Positions 23,401 through 35,670 of a DNA stretch of 64,000 bases are shown in pieces. The notes under the pieces are model-generated. The model worked only from the letters and a program-made list of their open reading frames with translations, had not been told where the DNA came from and searched no databases. Source of the stretch: Talinum fruticosum (Eukaryota > Streptophyta > Magnoliopsida > Caryophyllales > Talinaceae). The stretch covers positions 806,001-870,000 of the forward strand of contig JAITYX010000059.1 of NCBI GenBank assembly GCA_021018815.1, given 5' to 3'. Positions within the stretch are counted from its first letter, which is position 1, and the number at the start of each line of letters is the position of its first letter. Position numbers and translations under genes: made by a program.

Positions 23401-25317
23401 ACACACACACACACATATATACATATATATATTGGACCAAAGGTTGGGTGACTAACTTACATGCCGGTTGCTCTGGTTTTTTAATAGGAAGGATTATGCT
23501 ATGTATTTTTTCAAGAAGAAATCTTGATCTTTAAAGCCCTATTCTTTTTAGCTTTAGCTTAGGCCTTACAGCTCCTTGCATCCTTTTACAACTAACCTTG
23601 TGAAGAACATGGCCAAATATGATGTTTTGGTAATCCATGAAAAGGCTGAAGGGTTAGGGTTTGGTGTATGTACATATTTTAACTGGATCAAAGGTTGGGT
23701 GACTAACTTATATGCCCATTGCTTTGGTTTTTTAATATGAAGGATTATTCTGTTCATTTAAAGAGTCATAACTTAGATGATGTTTTGGCAACAATGAAAA
23801 AGGCTGAAGTCGGGTTAGGGTTTGGTCTTCTTTTTCTAGCATTTTCCCTCCCCCTTTCTGCTGCCTAGTCTTGGTTTCTTAGGTCTTGCCATGCTAAACA
23901 CGTGCATGTTTTGAACTCAGATATTCTGAATTTCTTTGTTATGCACAGATCATGCAGTGGAAAAAATGTTCTTCCATGGATCTATAGTATATTGGTTCAT
24001 CATGGTCATCAGATTATGTCTCCAGAGTCTGAAACGGCTACAATTCACTCTTTGTACAAGGTACTTTGATTTTTAGCTTTTCATGGATATGCTGCTATTT
24101 ATTCAGGTCTTGAACTTGTATCTCAGTGAATATTCTTTTCCAACTTTAGCATTGGGCTTTCTTGTTAGCATGGGTCGTTTGGCATGTTCCCATGTAGGAA
24201 CACATACACTGAATATATATGTAAAATCTACTAGGCTGCTCCTTTTTTTATTTTTGGAGGGGGGAATGTGACAGGCTGTTATGACTTCCTTAGATTCTGA
24301 TATTATACTATAGGCAGTGCCACAAAGTGTCTTGTGTAAAGTCTTGGGTTGCCTCTTGTCTTTTAATGAAATATGTTGATTATTCCGGGAAGGCAATGGA
24401 AAACCTTTTCTCTTGACACACAGACACAGTGCTGAGATAGAATATCTCATTGTGCATTGTAGATTTCCTTTTGATTGTCATACTGAGGATTGGGTAATTC
24501 CCTCTCTTCAGCATAGGATTCTGATGGGCATGGATACTAGTGCACTTTTTTTTTTTTCACACACTTTTCACTCACGTAAGTCAATAATCATTGTGAAGTA
24601 TAAAATCGTGTAAATATGAACTTATGGTGTGCAGATATCAACAACTAATCTGCTATATGGAACACTATATTCTAGAGTGGCCGACTTGACCAGTACCTAC
24701 CTGAAATTTTCCTAACTATGCATTGCATTTTTCGTGATAATGAGGTTGGACAAACGTATAATGGATCTGAAATCAAGATACTAAATGACCAGTGCTGGGA
24801 TTTACCCAACCGAATCAATCTGTGGGGCAGGTTGTGAATATTCCCAGTAATCAGTGATGTGTTACTATGCGGCATAGAAGAAAAATACTCTTGCTGCTTA
24901 GCTTGTTTCCTTTCTCAGAATGTTCTGAATTATCTCACTTTATTTTGACTATGTGAGCTATTTCCTTGTTATATGCTTCTTCCATTATGCAAATGATTGT
25001 CTTCTTGGTTTTTGTGTTGTAGATTGCCAAATCCAAGGTGTCAGCAACTGAATCTTTGTTGCAGTTATCTGGTCGTCTGCAGCTTCTGACTGCACAGGTT
25101 TGCAACCTTATGTTCATATTTGTGCTTATTGTTGTCTTAGTAATTTTGTGACTGATAAACAATGCAACAGATTGACAAGGCTGCTCAGTTGAAGACTCAA
25201 CCTTTGCCGAATGACAATGAAATTATTGAAAGCGAGGATGAAGAAGAAAGTGTTGATGAGGTTCTTTTTGGAGAAGGGGATGAATCAGACAGTAGCATGG
25301 AAGATGGTGATGATTAG
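17447..25317 (+). CDS. WDR43/UTP5-like SSU processome WD-repeat protein
   Basis: Coding exons: 17447-17539, 17732-17878, 18005-18120, 19365-19519, 19888-19976, 20084-20630, 20779-20889, 22133-22296, 22408-22487, 23949-24060, 25023-25097, 25171-25317. All phases agree, giving 611 aa from the first of two adjacent Met codons (17447, 17450). WD40 units fill about 1-260 (for example DFFAVTSGDGRIKIWD, SSGADGMVCEVD, SSATGERYVAIW). A Utp12 domain lies at about 430-555, and the tail is acidic (ESEDEEESVDEVLFGEGDES). Yeast Utp5/Nan1 and human WDR43 are t-UTP subunits linking rDNA transcription to 18S pre-rRNA processing in the nucleolus; the same role is expected. Exon 7 has a tandem CAGCAG acceptor. 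Intron 3 holds an L1 fragment and intron 9 a MITE and a duplication. No frame damage was seen. Confidence 0.93.
18480..18792 (+). mobile_element. Truncated L1-type LINE 3' fragment in intron 3
   Basis: Read in a shifted, broken frame, the sequence gives APTEVDMRKARLRWFGY, then KRIINAPAKRSERIDIVGGK, and further on RIRIAELRRP. These match the well-known C-terminal end of plant L1 reverse transcriptase (the RLRWFGHV and RIHVADP-like motifs). Stops and frame changes show it is dead. It lies in the same orientation as the host gene. Confidence 0.8.
22796..23052. mobile_element. Stowaway-like MITE in intron 9
   Basis: The left end CTTCCTCCATCCCATG and the inverted right end (ATCTCCCTTCATCCTACA read inward) form diverged Stowaway-type terminal repeats. 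A TA dinucleotide flanks each side. About 257 bp, with no coding frame. Confidence 0.55.
23377..23434. repeat. AC/GA/AT compound microsatellite
   Basis: CA, then GA, then a long CA run, then TATATA units, in intron 9 of the WDR43-like gene. It lies directly before the first copy of the duplication at 23435. Confidence 0.9.
23435..23830 (+). repeat. Local tandem duplication in intron 9
   Basis: The block around CAAAGGTTGGGTGACTAACT, followed by GGTTTTTTAATA and AAGGATTAT, occurs at about 23437-23505 and again at about 23687-23755. A second block (GATGTTTTGG, AAAGGCTGAAG, GGGTTAGGGTTTGG) follows at about 23620-23665 and about 23778-23833. The order is kept, so one segment was copied and then diverged. 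Confidence 0.75.
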
Positions 25318-27170
25318 GCAACAAGGTACACTCCCTATTACTTATGTTTTTGAGAGCACTGCATTTTGGTTTGAAAAAGATGATGAACTAGTGGTTTATT
25401 GTTGGGTGAGGGGTGAGTTGTGCAGAATGTGAGAATTTCAAAAACTCCACAGTAAGTGGAATGACAAATTTCTTGAGAGCTCCCTGCCTGTCTCAAAGGT
25501 GTCATAGTTATCCATCAAGAGGCAAGTGTGTCTAATTCCGGCCTTCTCTCCCCCCAAAAAAAGGTGTCTCCTGGTAGAGCTGGTGAGGGTGGTTGGTCTA
25601 GCTGAATAATGCAACAAAGTACTGTAAGACCTCTAGTTCATGTATCTACAACTGCTATTGTAAGCCGGAATCAAAGTATCAAACGCAAATGGACCCTTGT
25701 GTCTGCAGATGAGGATCAGGCAAGAAGCAACTTCATAAAGTATTTTGCAAGAACTGTGTGTTGATAGTGAGATTAAACTTTGGGTTCCATTTCTTGCTTA
25801 GGGATCCAATCAAGCATATTTGCTAAACTACAAAAGGCAATGTAAATTTGAAAAGTGTTTTTTGTCTGTTTGTTTGAACAGTGGATGAAGATTTCAGTAT
25901 TAAATTGCCATATGATCAGTCTGAAATTTTCTTTTGCAGTCAGTTATATTCGAATGTGGGCAGAATGGCCGATACGTGATAGTCGATAGTAACGGTTGTC
26001 AGAGCAGAATGCTGCAGCAGTGCCAGTCTTTGATGAAGACAGTTAACCTATTTAACTCCCTGCAAACCCTCACAACCTCAATTTTTCTGGGGCTCATATG
26101 GTATCCATGGACAACTTGGATCTTTGAACATGTCTGCGGAGCTGTATGTCCCTTTCTATCCCTGTGCATGGCCTCGCAATTTTGTATGCTACATATTTTC
26201 CTTGTAAAATTTTGATTTCAAGGATAAGAGAATCACTGTTTTTTCATCATGTAATAGCCTCATATGTTACCTTTGTACCATTTAAACTGCGAATTTTTTT
26301 GATACGGTTGACATGCAATATTAATTAATTAAGAATTTCTAGAATGACTCTGTATTGTATTTGTTCCCTTGCCCCCTTGCTGAATATTTTAGATTGTCCA
26401 TGTGCTAAAAGATTAGATTTCTGAAAGTCAGATTCATGCTGTGTCGTGAATGATGCCCGTAGTTTTTTTAGTAAGGTTTGACATTGAAGCATTTGAGTTT
26501 GACCCTACAAAGTGTCAAAGTGTGAACTTGAACTCTGATAAAGTCCTTGACAATCCACCCATTATCTTTCTTTTGAGCAGAAGCATTCAGTTAATTTGCT
26601 AAAGGCATTACCTATTCCTAAGCCACCTGACTTTTCAATTTATCATGATGTATGGAGCTTGTTATGTGTGCCTTTGATGAAGCCACATTGAGGAGGACAA
26701 GGTGCAACGGTCTGCACACAATGAGATTAGAGTAGGCTATATTCTACGTTGGAAATCAGTTACCAAGGGATGCTTTCCTTCGCTATGCTGTTAGTGCAGG
26801 ACACGGAAGTGATTACGAGTATCAATTCTGTGTGATGTTTGGTGATGGCACTTCAAGTAACTGGATAAGTCACTACAATGGAAACAAGTAACTAATAGGT
26901 GAGCAGCATTCTAGAGAGAAGGCTAAAAACTGCGTGGATGTGAGGATGTTGAGCGCAAGGGAATGTGCGCTCGTAGGCTTAGGTGCATATCTTTGTTGAA
27001 GTAGGAATATGATGCCAGCTTGGGAGAAAAAGACTTGTGGTTATTCAAGTGAGCCATCATGAGGATCAAGGCTGCAAGCACTCTGTTTGGCAATGTGAAT
27101 GACATTGGCAAGGGAGAATGTCAGAAAGTGCCTGTAAAGAATTTATACGCTAGTTTCCATGGAACAATAA

Positions 27171-27285
27171 TTTAGGCATGTTAGCTTGTGCTTAGATTAT
27201 GCCTAGCACATTGGCCACCTTCTACCACTTAGGCATGTAAGCTTGTGCTAAGATTATGTGTCGCACATTGTCCACCATCCTATTA
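27171..27285 (+). repeat. Two-copy ~60-bp tandem repeat
   Basis: TTTAGGCATGTTAGCTTGTG followed by CTTAGATTATG and GCACATTGGCCACC is repeated directly after itself with a few changes (TTAGGCATGTAAGCTTGTGC, TAAGATTATG, GCACATTGTCCACC). Confidence 0.8.
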
Positions 27286-27463
27286 CTCCCTCTGTACTGT
27301 AAAACTTTTCAAGCTTTGGAAAGATAAAAATTTAAGGAAACATCATTTGTTACTCACAACTTTCAAAAAAAAGGTCACAATTTTTACTATATAGAGAAAC
27401 TTTGACAACATTTTTGGGACATCTAAAATTGAAACTTTTGAAAACCTTTAGGGGATGGGGGAG
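27286..27463. mobile_element. Stowaway (Tc1/mariner) MITE
   Basis: A 178-bp segment begins CTCCCTCTGTACTGTAAAAC and ends GGGGATGGGGGAG, the inverted Stowaway terminal signature (CTCCCTCCGT family). It is flanked by TA on both sides, as expected for TA target duplication. The middle is AT-rich and noncoding. It abuts the tandem repeat on its left. Confidence 0.8.
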
Positions 27464-28270
27464 TATTTCCTTTAATGCTGTGTATATCTATTACTCATAG
27501 ATTGTTGTAACACTCCAAAAATTCCTACAATTTCTTTCTTTATTCAAAATATAAGCAGCAGAACACCCTAAGGTGTCAGTATTAATAGTAGGTGGTAATA
27601 TATTTAGGAATAGAAAGCTCATTTGTAACTCCATTCAATATTCAATGATATGACAACTCTTCCCTAAGCTTGTATTTGTATAATTAGCCTGTGAGTGTCT
27701 ACTATTTCCCTCAATGTGTCATAAACTTCAGTCTTCTGAGCTTGTGAGTGCTTATGGGCCTTCTGAGCTGGACTTAGCAAACTTTGGGTTACCTTCTGTG
27801 AAAGGTAGAGTGCAGTCTTAACCTTAGTGAGGATCCATGGGGGGTAATATAAAGAATCAAACTAGTCATATTCCCTTTTTTCCCCTAAATTTTTATATGT
27901 CAAATAATTTAGGAACAATGATTTTGCAACACAGTATTGCCAACGTTGAATTCAGAACATTGAGAATTCAATCATTTTAGCACGTGATAAAACTGCGTAG
28001 ATTATCTTTAACCTTTATGTGATCATGATTTTGTTAGATATAATCTGTAATTTCATTGACAAGTAGACTGGAGAACTTGTGCCCTTCTAAGGAAGTGATC
28101 ATAATTTGGCATCAATTGTTCTTTGGCCACAAGTAAAGAATCTCATTCCTCAGCATTATCTCATCATATTTGTTTACATTACGCCGTGTAATTTGCGGAT
28201 GTGGTGCTTCTACCATGAGACATGCAAGGACAAAGAAATTGGAGTTCCTCTTTGAATTAAATTCTTATAC

Positions 28271-29795
28271 CTATACTATTGTACATGCATTTGGATTTTC
28301 ATCACTAAACATAGATGTGACATTCCCATTGCTGTTACTGCCGTTCTGATATGAATCCACATAGTAGTGGTCCATCTTGCCATAGATTGGGTATGGTGGT
28401 GGTGATCCTATATATTGGTATTGCGTGATGTTTGGTGATGGCTGGTATCTGTTGTAACTATGATTCACTTGAACAGGTTGAGGAGGTGGTTCACTGTAAA
28501 CTGCCTGAGGGGGTGGTTCATGATAAACTGGTTGAGAGGGCGTTTTATGATAAACAGATGGATGTTGTGGTTCATGATAGACAATACTTGGTGGTGGATC
28601 CTGGTAAACAGGTTGATGTGTTGGCTCATACCTATAACTTGGTCCAGGGTGACTGCCCCAAGGTTCACCCGAGCTATGACTATATCCAGGGCCATACGCA
28701 TTGCTATAACCATACTGGTTACCATAGTGATGAGGGTGATGATATACCACACGAGCCTCTTCTTCATACCTATGTCCATTTGGTGGTTGGGTCGGTTGTG
28801 CATCAGCAACTTGTGGCTGATGGTTTTGTTCTGGTGGTGGTGGGTTTTGATCTGTTGGATTTTCATGTGGTTGAGCTGGTGGTGGTTGATAGTTTGGCGG
28901 CTCTTGTGATGAAGGCCCTGGAGGGGGTGCTGTCTCTGAGCTTTGGGGTTCCACTGGTGGACCATTTTCTGAACCTGATCCCTGAGCCCCAGCTTCTTGA
29001 GGCGGGGCTCCTCCATCTGTTGGTGTTTGTGTTGGCTGACAATTTGGGTCCGATGCTTCTGTGTGGGAACAGATAGTTGCAATTTTCCTGACTTTCTTTA
29101 TAGCTTTGATGATTCTTTCAGGATCTGACCATCCAATTACTGTTATTTTCTGCTGTGGAATGTCAATGTAGAAATCATATATCCCTGCAAACAGCAGATA
29201 ATTTTTATTAGACCTGACAAAATTAAAAACATTCTGAAAGAAAATAACCCTATGTTAACCCAGGTTCATATTGACTCGACCAAGACGAACTGACCTGAAA
29301 TTTGACCCATTAATACCAACTTCATTTGTTGAAAAGTTTATTGAGCAAATTTATGCATTTCTGATGTTCCCTGAAGCTCCCAAAACTTGAAACAAATGAA
29401 CCACCCAGCTTTGACCAACATATCCATCGACCTGAACTAACTTGATTCATATGTTACAACTGCACAAGAATTGGACTCTATTTACCCAATTTCCCATGTC
29501 TACTTCCGTTTAGCACCTTTAGTCAAGAACGAGAAAGAAAGTAATTATCCATTTATATCTATGATTTCTTACCATTGATGCCGTTTAGGGCCCTTTTGAT
29601 CTTTTGCACACATCCATTGCAGTCTATGCGGACTTGAATCTCTGTGATTCGAGGCCTCTGCATGTTTAGAACAGGAAAACCGAAAGTTAGACATCTGAAG
29701 AATTTGTGCTGTGTTTAGTTAGAGGGAAACTAAATTTTCAATTCTGTTATCAAATTTTGCGTATGTAGTCATACCTCTAATTCAGGTATTATCAT
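28271..29795 (-). CDS. Heavy-metal-associated isoprenylated plant protein (HIPP)
   Basis: Coding exons 29775-29795, 29573-29657 and 28271-29184 give 339 aa, in phase throughout. The first exon encodes only MIIPELE. Residues 8-72 form one HMA domain with the metal-site motif DCNGCVQKIK (Cys20, Cys23), followed by IYDFYIDIPQQKITVIGW. The rest is long, Pro/Gln/Tyr/His-rich and low in complexity, with repeated YHEPP/PVYH units at about 210-270. The end NACTIV is a CaaX box (Cys336), so the protein is probably prenylated and membrane-linked. HIPPs bind heavy metals or act as scaffolds in stress and immunity; the substrate here is not inferable. Open frames on the opposite strand are shadows of the Pro-rich codons. 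Confidence 0.93.
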
Positions 29796-32700
29796 GGAGG
29801 AAGTGAAAGGGGAAGAAGAAGATGAAGAAACTACAAAATGGGCTTCTTCTGTGCAGCTTGTGAGAGAAAAAGAGCATTATATTGTATATTTGAGAAGGGA
29901 ATATTTGAAAGGAGAAATGGTGGGACATGCCAGGAATCCCTTTTATGACAGTATGAGGGGAAAAGGCAGAGATGCAGAAGGAAAATCGTGCATTATGCTT
30001 ATTGGGTTTAGCTTCAAAGGTCTCGATTTTAGCTCAAAAAGAGGAGAAAGAAGGGATGACAATGTTTTCATTTTGCTCGAACGTAGCAATGTTGGTTTCG
30101 TGCCTGGGTGTGGGATACCTGGAGCTGACTGAGAATGAAAGATGCAACATGGAACAAAATGACTAGGAATGAAAGAGGAAGAAACAAAACTGGAAAAGGG
30201 TAGTGATATGCAGTTGTAAGACATTCATGTAGGGCACATTTAGGTCAAAGTGGCTTTTTAGAGGGTGAAGGATGTCCACTCCTAGGGAATCCTTATGTCA
30301 CTTGGAAAGGGGTGTGTATACAGCATAATTGATTTAGCTAAACTGGGTCCTAGGGTTGGTTTCATAGTGTGATGGCTTTCAAGCCATTGTTTGTTTATCA
30401 TGATACCTTGGCTTCACGAGTGTCATAGAAAACGGAAAATGTATCAAACTTTCGAGACTAATGAGCAAGGTAATCATATAAGCTATATTTTTTTTAATTT
30501 TGTGAATCTTCCACATTTTTTCCTTTCATTCAATCCTCGATTGATATGTGATCCGAGAGTACAATACATTGTACTCTAAATACTACAATCTAACAACTAC
30601 TTTAAGAGACACGGTATCATTTCTTTATTTTATCTGATCTAGTAAAAAAATTGTAAGGTCTAAAAGCTTAGGTTATTCTTGAATTCTTAAGTTGATTTGC
30701 AAAGTTTTCATTAGTTGATTTGATGTATAGTATGACTTTTAAGATCTAAAATATAATATCATCAAAAGAGGAAAAGGAAAACTTTTCCCCCTTTCTGTGG
30801 AGAATATATTCTGTTAAATGACATCTTCAGAGCCTTGGTCATCTAAGACACATTAGTGGCCTTTGATTAATATAGTTATGACATTGATGCTCAATAGGGA
30901 ATTAGACACTTGAAAATTTCTCCCAAACTCTCTGCTTCAATTGGGCCAAATGTATCCTTGAGTAGCATATTTCTTGTCAAATTTTTTTACCTCTTTGTGG
31001 ATGACATGTCAACGTGGCATTCTTTTCTTTCTATTCATATATTACTTTTTTATCGGTCCTGTTGTTCATGTTTTTCAAACGAGAAGGTTTAAATTATGAC
31101 AAGTGTGTACAATTTTCTAAGATATTTGACACTGATTTTTTTGTTTTTCTTATGGTCGGTTGGGCCATTGAAGTTAACAAGGCCATGTTTTCTCGACCTT
31201 ACCTCCTAGCCAACCCTGATATAGGTCGGAACACCTTTGACTTGTTCCTGTGGTTAACTTCAACTTGGTTTCCCTCTTTTCCCAACTCATAGCCTCCGGT
31301 GGTAGCCCTATACAAAACTCAATCGAGATGGACAAGCTCACCCAATAAAAAACGGAAAACAAACAAACTTCTTTCTATAATAGCAAATAAAGATTCAAAT
31401 CTTAATAATTATATTGTTTAAAATAAAATAGATGCAATTTTGACATGGGAAAATTTTGCCTAGAAAGATAATAGGAAAAAAATATCAACATTTGTTGGTG
31501 GAATGGAGATATTCTACGAATCTACAGCACTTTATGCGTACATATCCTTGACAAAACTCCACAATGGATAATAGAATATTTATTTAAATTCTTATCTAGA
31601 TAAATTAATACTATATCAGAAAAATAAAAATTAATTTAAATGGCCCGTCGCATCTAGTCTAGTAATATAATGGGGATCTATTTTTTAGAAAAAATAAATT
31701 GGAGGAAACTTTTTAAAAATTCCAACAAAAAAGATGGGGAAATAAAAAAAAATAGAAGGGGGAAAAGGAAGAACACGTGACAAATCTTTGTACTTGAAAA
31801 TGGTCACATTTTCTTACTAAAGAATCTAAATTTTATTGAAATATTTTTTTGATGGAATATTTTTGTAAAATATTTATGTGGCAATAATTGACAGCAAAAA
31901 GAGGCAACGGGCGAGTTCGGCGAGGGCAAGGAAAAAGCCTATTTTTTATTTTTAAATTTTTAGATGTTAATAATTTCGGAAATAATACACTTATTTAGTT
32001 AATTTGCATATAAAAATCATCTCACCTTCATGCTAAGAGAAAATAATTTAGCAAAACTTAACCTGTCCTAATAAAGAAAACCGATTAAATTTGAAGATCA
32101 CGTTTATTTCTTAGGTCGTAGGACCTAAGAAAATCAAATCGAAGTTTCATTCGAAAGAAAAAGTTACAAGGAAAAAATAGGTAAAAATTTACTTTTTTTC
32201 TCTTATTAATATGACAGACAATTAGAAAAATAAGAATTAAAGAAAATAAACTGAAATGAGTTAAATGTTGTTATAAATACTGATATAAATACCACTTTAA
32301 ACCGACTCTAATTCCTTCCATAACATCTCGCTACAACAAAAAAAAATAGAGCACCCCGAAAAGCATTTGACTAGTGATTTCCATTGGACTCCTGAAGGCT
32401 CAAATTGCAAATTGTAAAAGAAAAAATTCAATTTTTGAATTTGACACTAATAATATATCTTTTTTTTTGTATGTAAGTGTTAAATTAAAAACACTTAACT
32501 TGTCGATTTAATCTGATATCATACATACCGAAAATGAATTGCTTAAAAATATTTCGACAAGTGTGATAATTTTTAAAAACTTTTTGCATGTTCTCAAAAG
32601 CAAGGCTACTTAGAATAACGTACTAAAATTCAGTAATTTGTCATATGTGAAATAGTGAATATTTCATTATCTAATGAATATGACATTTTGTATTTTTTTA

Positions 32701-33933
32701 TAAATTTTTTCGGCACTTTTCCCTCTTAGAGTCTCCTTAATTTTCATTTATTTTTTTGGCATTTTTAATTGATGTTTCCCTTGATGTTGATGGAGCTCAA
32801 TAATTCTCACATAAATGCCTGGTCTTGATTGGCAAAGGCAAAAAGGACATTTGATGTGGAATTTAGATTGATTCATCGAGTGCTTGAGTGATATTTGCTG
32901 ATTGAGAATCACACCCTTTAAATTTGGTTTCAAATTTTTATTGAATTTAAATTTTAGAAATTAGATGAAATATTACCTATGCAAGAGATAAAAAGAGAGA
33001 ATTTCATTAAGAAGAAATAGGGCAATGATCGGAAATACCGGCTCGTGGTTGCTTGGTTTGTGACATTTCAACCCCATCTCGTTTGTTAAAAGTGAATTTG
33101 TCGGGATAATTAGAGCGATTGAAGCAAAAGCGAAAATAAGATGACTAAATAAATATCGAGAATATATAGCAAATTAACAATAAAATAGGAGAGACAATAA
33201 TTAATGTAGAAAACCTAAATTGAAAAAAACTACGATCGGCGCGAATACAACAAAATTCGCTATTAAGAGAGAATACAAACAAACAATCTCAACTTGAGAA
33301 ATCACACTAACAAACTCTCCCCTCAAAAAAGGAATAAGTATCTAATTTTTTACACAAAAGGTCAAGTCGAACCAACTCTGAGATCATACTCCCAGGAACT
33401 CCAAATATTGCGCTTTCACATTAACACATCTAGATAACAAAAAAATAATTTTTTTTTAAAACAAGAGTCAGGAGCGTTGTGGGGAACCACGGGACGTGGG
33501 ATCTCACACGTGGCCATCCGTAATAGCTCCCAGAAGGTTATATGCTGAAACCGCGACTCTCACAGACCGTAGGTTTTGACACAGGCTGCCCGTGGAGCTT
33601 GTACCTTGCGCTTGGCTACAACTCAAGCTATAGCTTTGAAAGTGGGCTATCACATAGGAGTGTAATTGGGTCATGTAGGACATATACCAAAAGCCTTCCA
33701 CATGTGGTTTTGGGACAAACTTATAGTCACCCCTTTTGAAATTAAGGCCTTCAAAAATTCTCTTTATTTGAATCTCTTGTGTCTATTTTCCAGATACTTG
33801 AACATATTAACATCTGAAATTTGTAGGAAGCCACTCGGGCCTTAAGTTTTCCTGCCTATTGTCACCTATTAAGTCTAATGTTCTCTTTAATTGAAGGATT
33901 CGAAGCCTTTGGCACAAATGTTACTAGTATGTG
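29796..33933. other. Long AT-rich intergenic region
   Basis: The first few hundred bases should hold the HIPP promoter and leader. From about 30.6 to 33.4 kb the DNA is very AT-rich with A and T runs, and no frame resembles a known protein. At 33480-33740 GC content rises without a recognisable gene. No RNA gene was seen. Confidence 0.5.
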
Positions 33934-35670
33934 ATGGAAAATGGCAGAAGAGTAGGGTGTCTAAGTCCACATTTGACCGAGATTGCTGTCAGATTTTCCA
34001 GTAGGACGTTTGAGGATTTCAGAACAAGGGTTTATGATATTGATGAAGCATTGTTGGAAGACCGCCAACCCCATCGGAGTCTCAGACGATTGAGATTGGA
34101 AGGGTATTGTGGAGGAAGAATGCCGAGCTGGATAAGAGAAGAGAACCTGACAATCTTTCTTCCAGACCTTGTTAGTATCCAGCTTCATCATTGCCCTAAG
34201 TTGCAGCACCTGTCAGGGCTAGGGCTGGGTAAACTGCGTAAACTGACATCTTTGGAACTTATTCAGTTGGATGATTTGGAATACATAGAGAATACACCAA
34301 TAAGTAGGCACAGCTGTGGTGTAGGAGCTTTGAACTCTCAAGAATCATTCTTCCCCTCCCTTAAAATACTTCAAGTTAAAATGTGTTTCAAAGCTGGCAA
34401 GATGGTGGAGAGACGATAACAACGCCTACCAAGAACTTGGTCCATCATTGCCCTCATTGCCCCATCTTACTCACTTGCATATAGAGCATTGCCATAACTT
34501 GGCATCTATGCCTCTTTGCCCCAACGTGGAATGCCTGAGGATAGAGAATTGCTGGCGAATGAGGGGACCCGTCGAGTCTGGAAGTTCCAATCATCTTCGA
34601 TTGATAGAGGATTTCAGTGTCTCCCAAACCTTGTCCACGTCCACCTTATAAATTGTGGTCAGTTGCGGCACCTGTCAGGGCTAGGGAAACTACATAAATT
34701 GAAATTGTTACACCTTGAGAGATTGGTTGATTTAGAATATATAGACAACATAGCAGTGAGTAGCAACATCAGCAGTGTGGGAGCTTTGAAATCTCAAGAA
34801 TTATTCTTTCCCTCCCTTGAGCAGCTCCAATTATCATATCTCGAGAAGTTGAAAGGATGGTGGATAGATGACCATGATAGCAACACTATTAGTACCAACC
34901 AACAACATGGTCTATTATTGCCCTCATTCCCTTGTCTTTCCAAATTGACAATATATAATTGCCGTAACTTGGGATCTATGCCTCTTTGCCCCATTGTGGA
35001 AGACATACAGATCGAAACATGCATTGTAAATCTGAGAATAATGGAATGCGTGGAATTGGGAAATTCCAAACTAAGGAGTTTGGTAACGGACCAACTGGGA
35101 CATCTAAAACTGGCGCTGCCTACAGAGGCTTTTCAAAGTACCAATCGAATATATATAAGGTCGGATCGTAACGATGAGAAATTGTTAGAAGTTGAAAGGG
35201 TGTTCCGTAGCTGCTCGTCCTCCCTGAAGGAGCTTCAAATTCATACGTGCGTTAAATTGAAGAGTGTGAGTGGAGGGTTGGAGCATCTCACTGCCTTGGA
35301 GAGGTTAACATTGTCCAGCTTGTACAATCTGAGTCTAAGCAAAGCTGGAGAGGGAGAGGAGGATATCGATGAGGAGATGCCATGGCGTTGCCTTCATCAC
35401 TCCCTCGGTTCCTTGGAATTACATCATTTGCCAAAACTGGTGAAATTGCCAAATGGGATGCGCCACCTTACTGCCCTCCAGTCCCTCACAATTGAGGACT
35501 GTAAAGCACTGGAATTAGTGCCAGAATGGATGCCAGAATTCACCTCTCTCAAAAAACTTGAGATTAAATTCTGTTCATACAGACTGACGAAACGATGCCT
35601 CAAATACTTGGGTACCGGGGAAGACTGGCCATACATTCAGCACATCCCTGACTTCTTCTACACTGACTGA
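33934..35670 (+). pseudogene. LRR remnant of a CC-NBS-LRR resistance gene
   Basis: Only the leucine-rich repeat part is present; no NB-ARC domain (P-loop, GLPL, MHD) is found upstream. Three overlapping frames continue one another: 33934 to about 34395, about 34395-34610 in the next frame, then about 34610-35670. The first shift looks like a 2-bp loss beside TTTCAAAGCTGG; the second is a single-base change near 34610. Typical LRR pieces are seen: LPDLVSIQLHHCPKL, FPSLKILQ, LPNLVHVHLINCGQL, LTALQSLTIEDCKALELVPE, and the usual tail GEDWPYIQHIPDF. Two stretches (about 34170-34550 and 34630-35015) are copies of each other. Intact relatives recognise pathogen effectors; this copy is unlikely to. 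A short expressed LRR protein from the last 1 kb is possible but weak. Confidence 0.85.
34170..35015 (+). repeat. Internal ~460-bp tandem duplication in the LRR locus
   Basis: The run CACCTGTCAGGGCTAGGG occurs at about 34208 and 34669. ATCTATGCCTCTTTGCCCCA occurs at about 34503 and 34974. The protein pieces between them align (LSGLGLGKLRKLTSLELIQL with LSGLGKLHKLKLLHLERL; VGALNSQESFFPSL with VGALKSQELFFPSL). Unequal exchange between LRR units is the usual cause. Confidence 0.85.

Larger units (their letters stand above)
25318..28270. other. Intergenic between WDR43-like and HIPP genes
   Basis: The first part (to about 26230) is likely 3' UTR and downstream DNA of the WDR43-like gene. No coding region was recognised beyond it. 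It holds a short tandem duplication (about 27171-27285) and a Stowaway MITE (27286-27463). The stretch at about 27520-27720 resembles the end of a decayed retroelement LTR, but without paired ends I do not call it. Confidence 0.45.

Noticed and set aside
27520..27720. Possible solo LTR end
   Set aside because: AT-rich sequence resembles LTR tails, but no paired end, primer site or target duplication was found.
28432..29076. Three long open frames overlapping the HIPP gene in other frames
   Set aside because: They are shadows of the Pro/His/Tyr-rich coding exon; the minus-strand frame has the HMA domain, splice sites and CaaX end.
29794..30132. 112-codon plus-strand frame starting at the HIPP start codon
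   Set aside because: It lies antisense over the HIPP leader and promoter, and its Glu-rich start is low-complexity; no family match.
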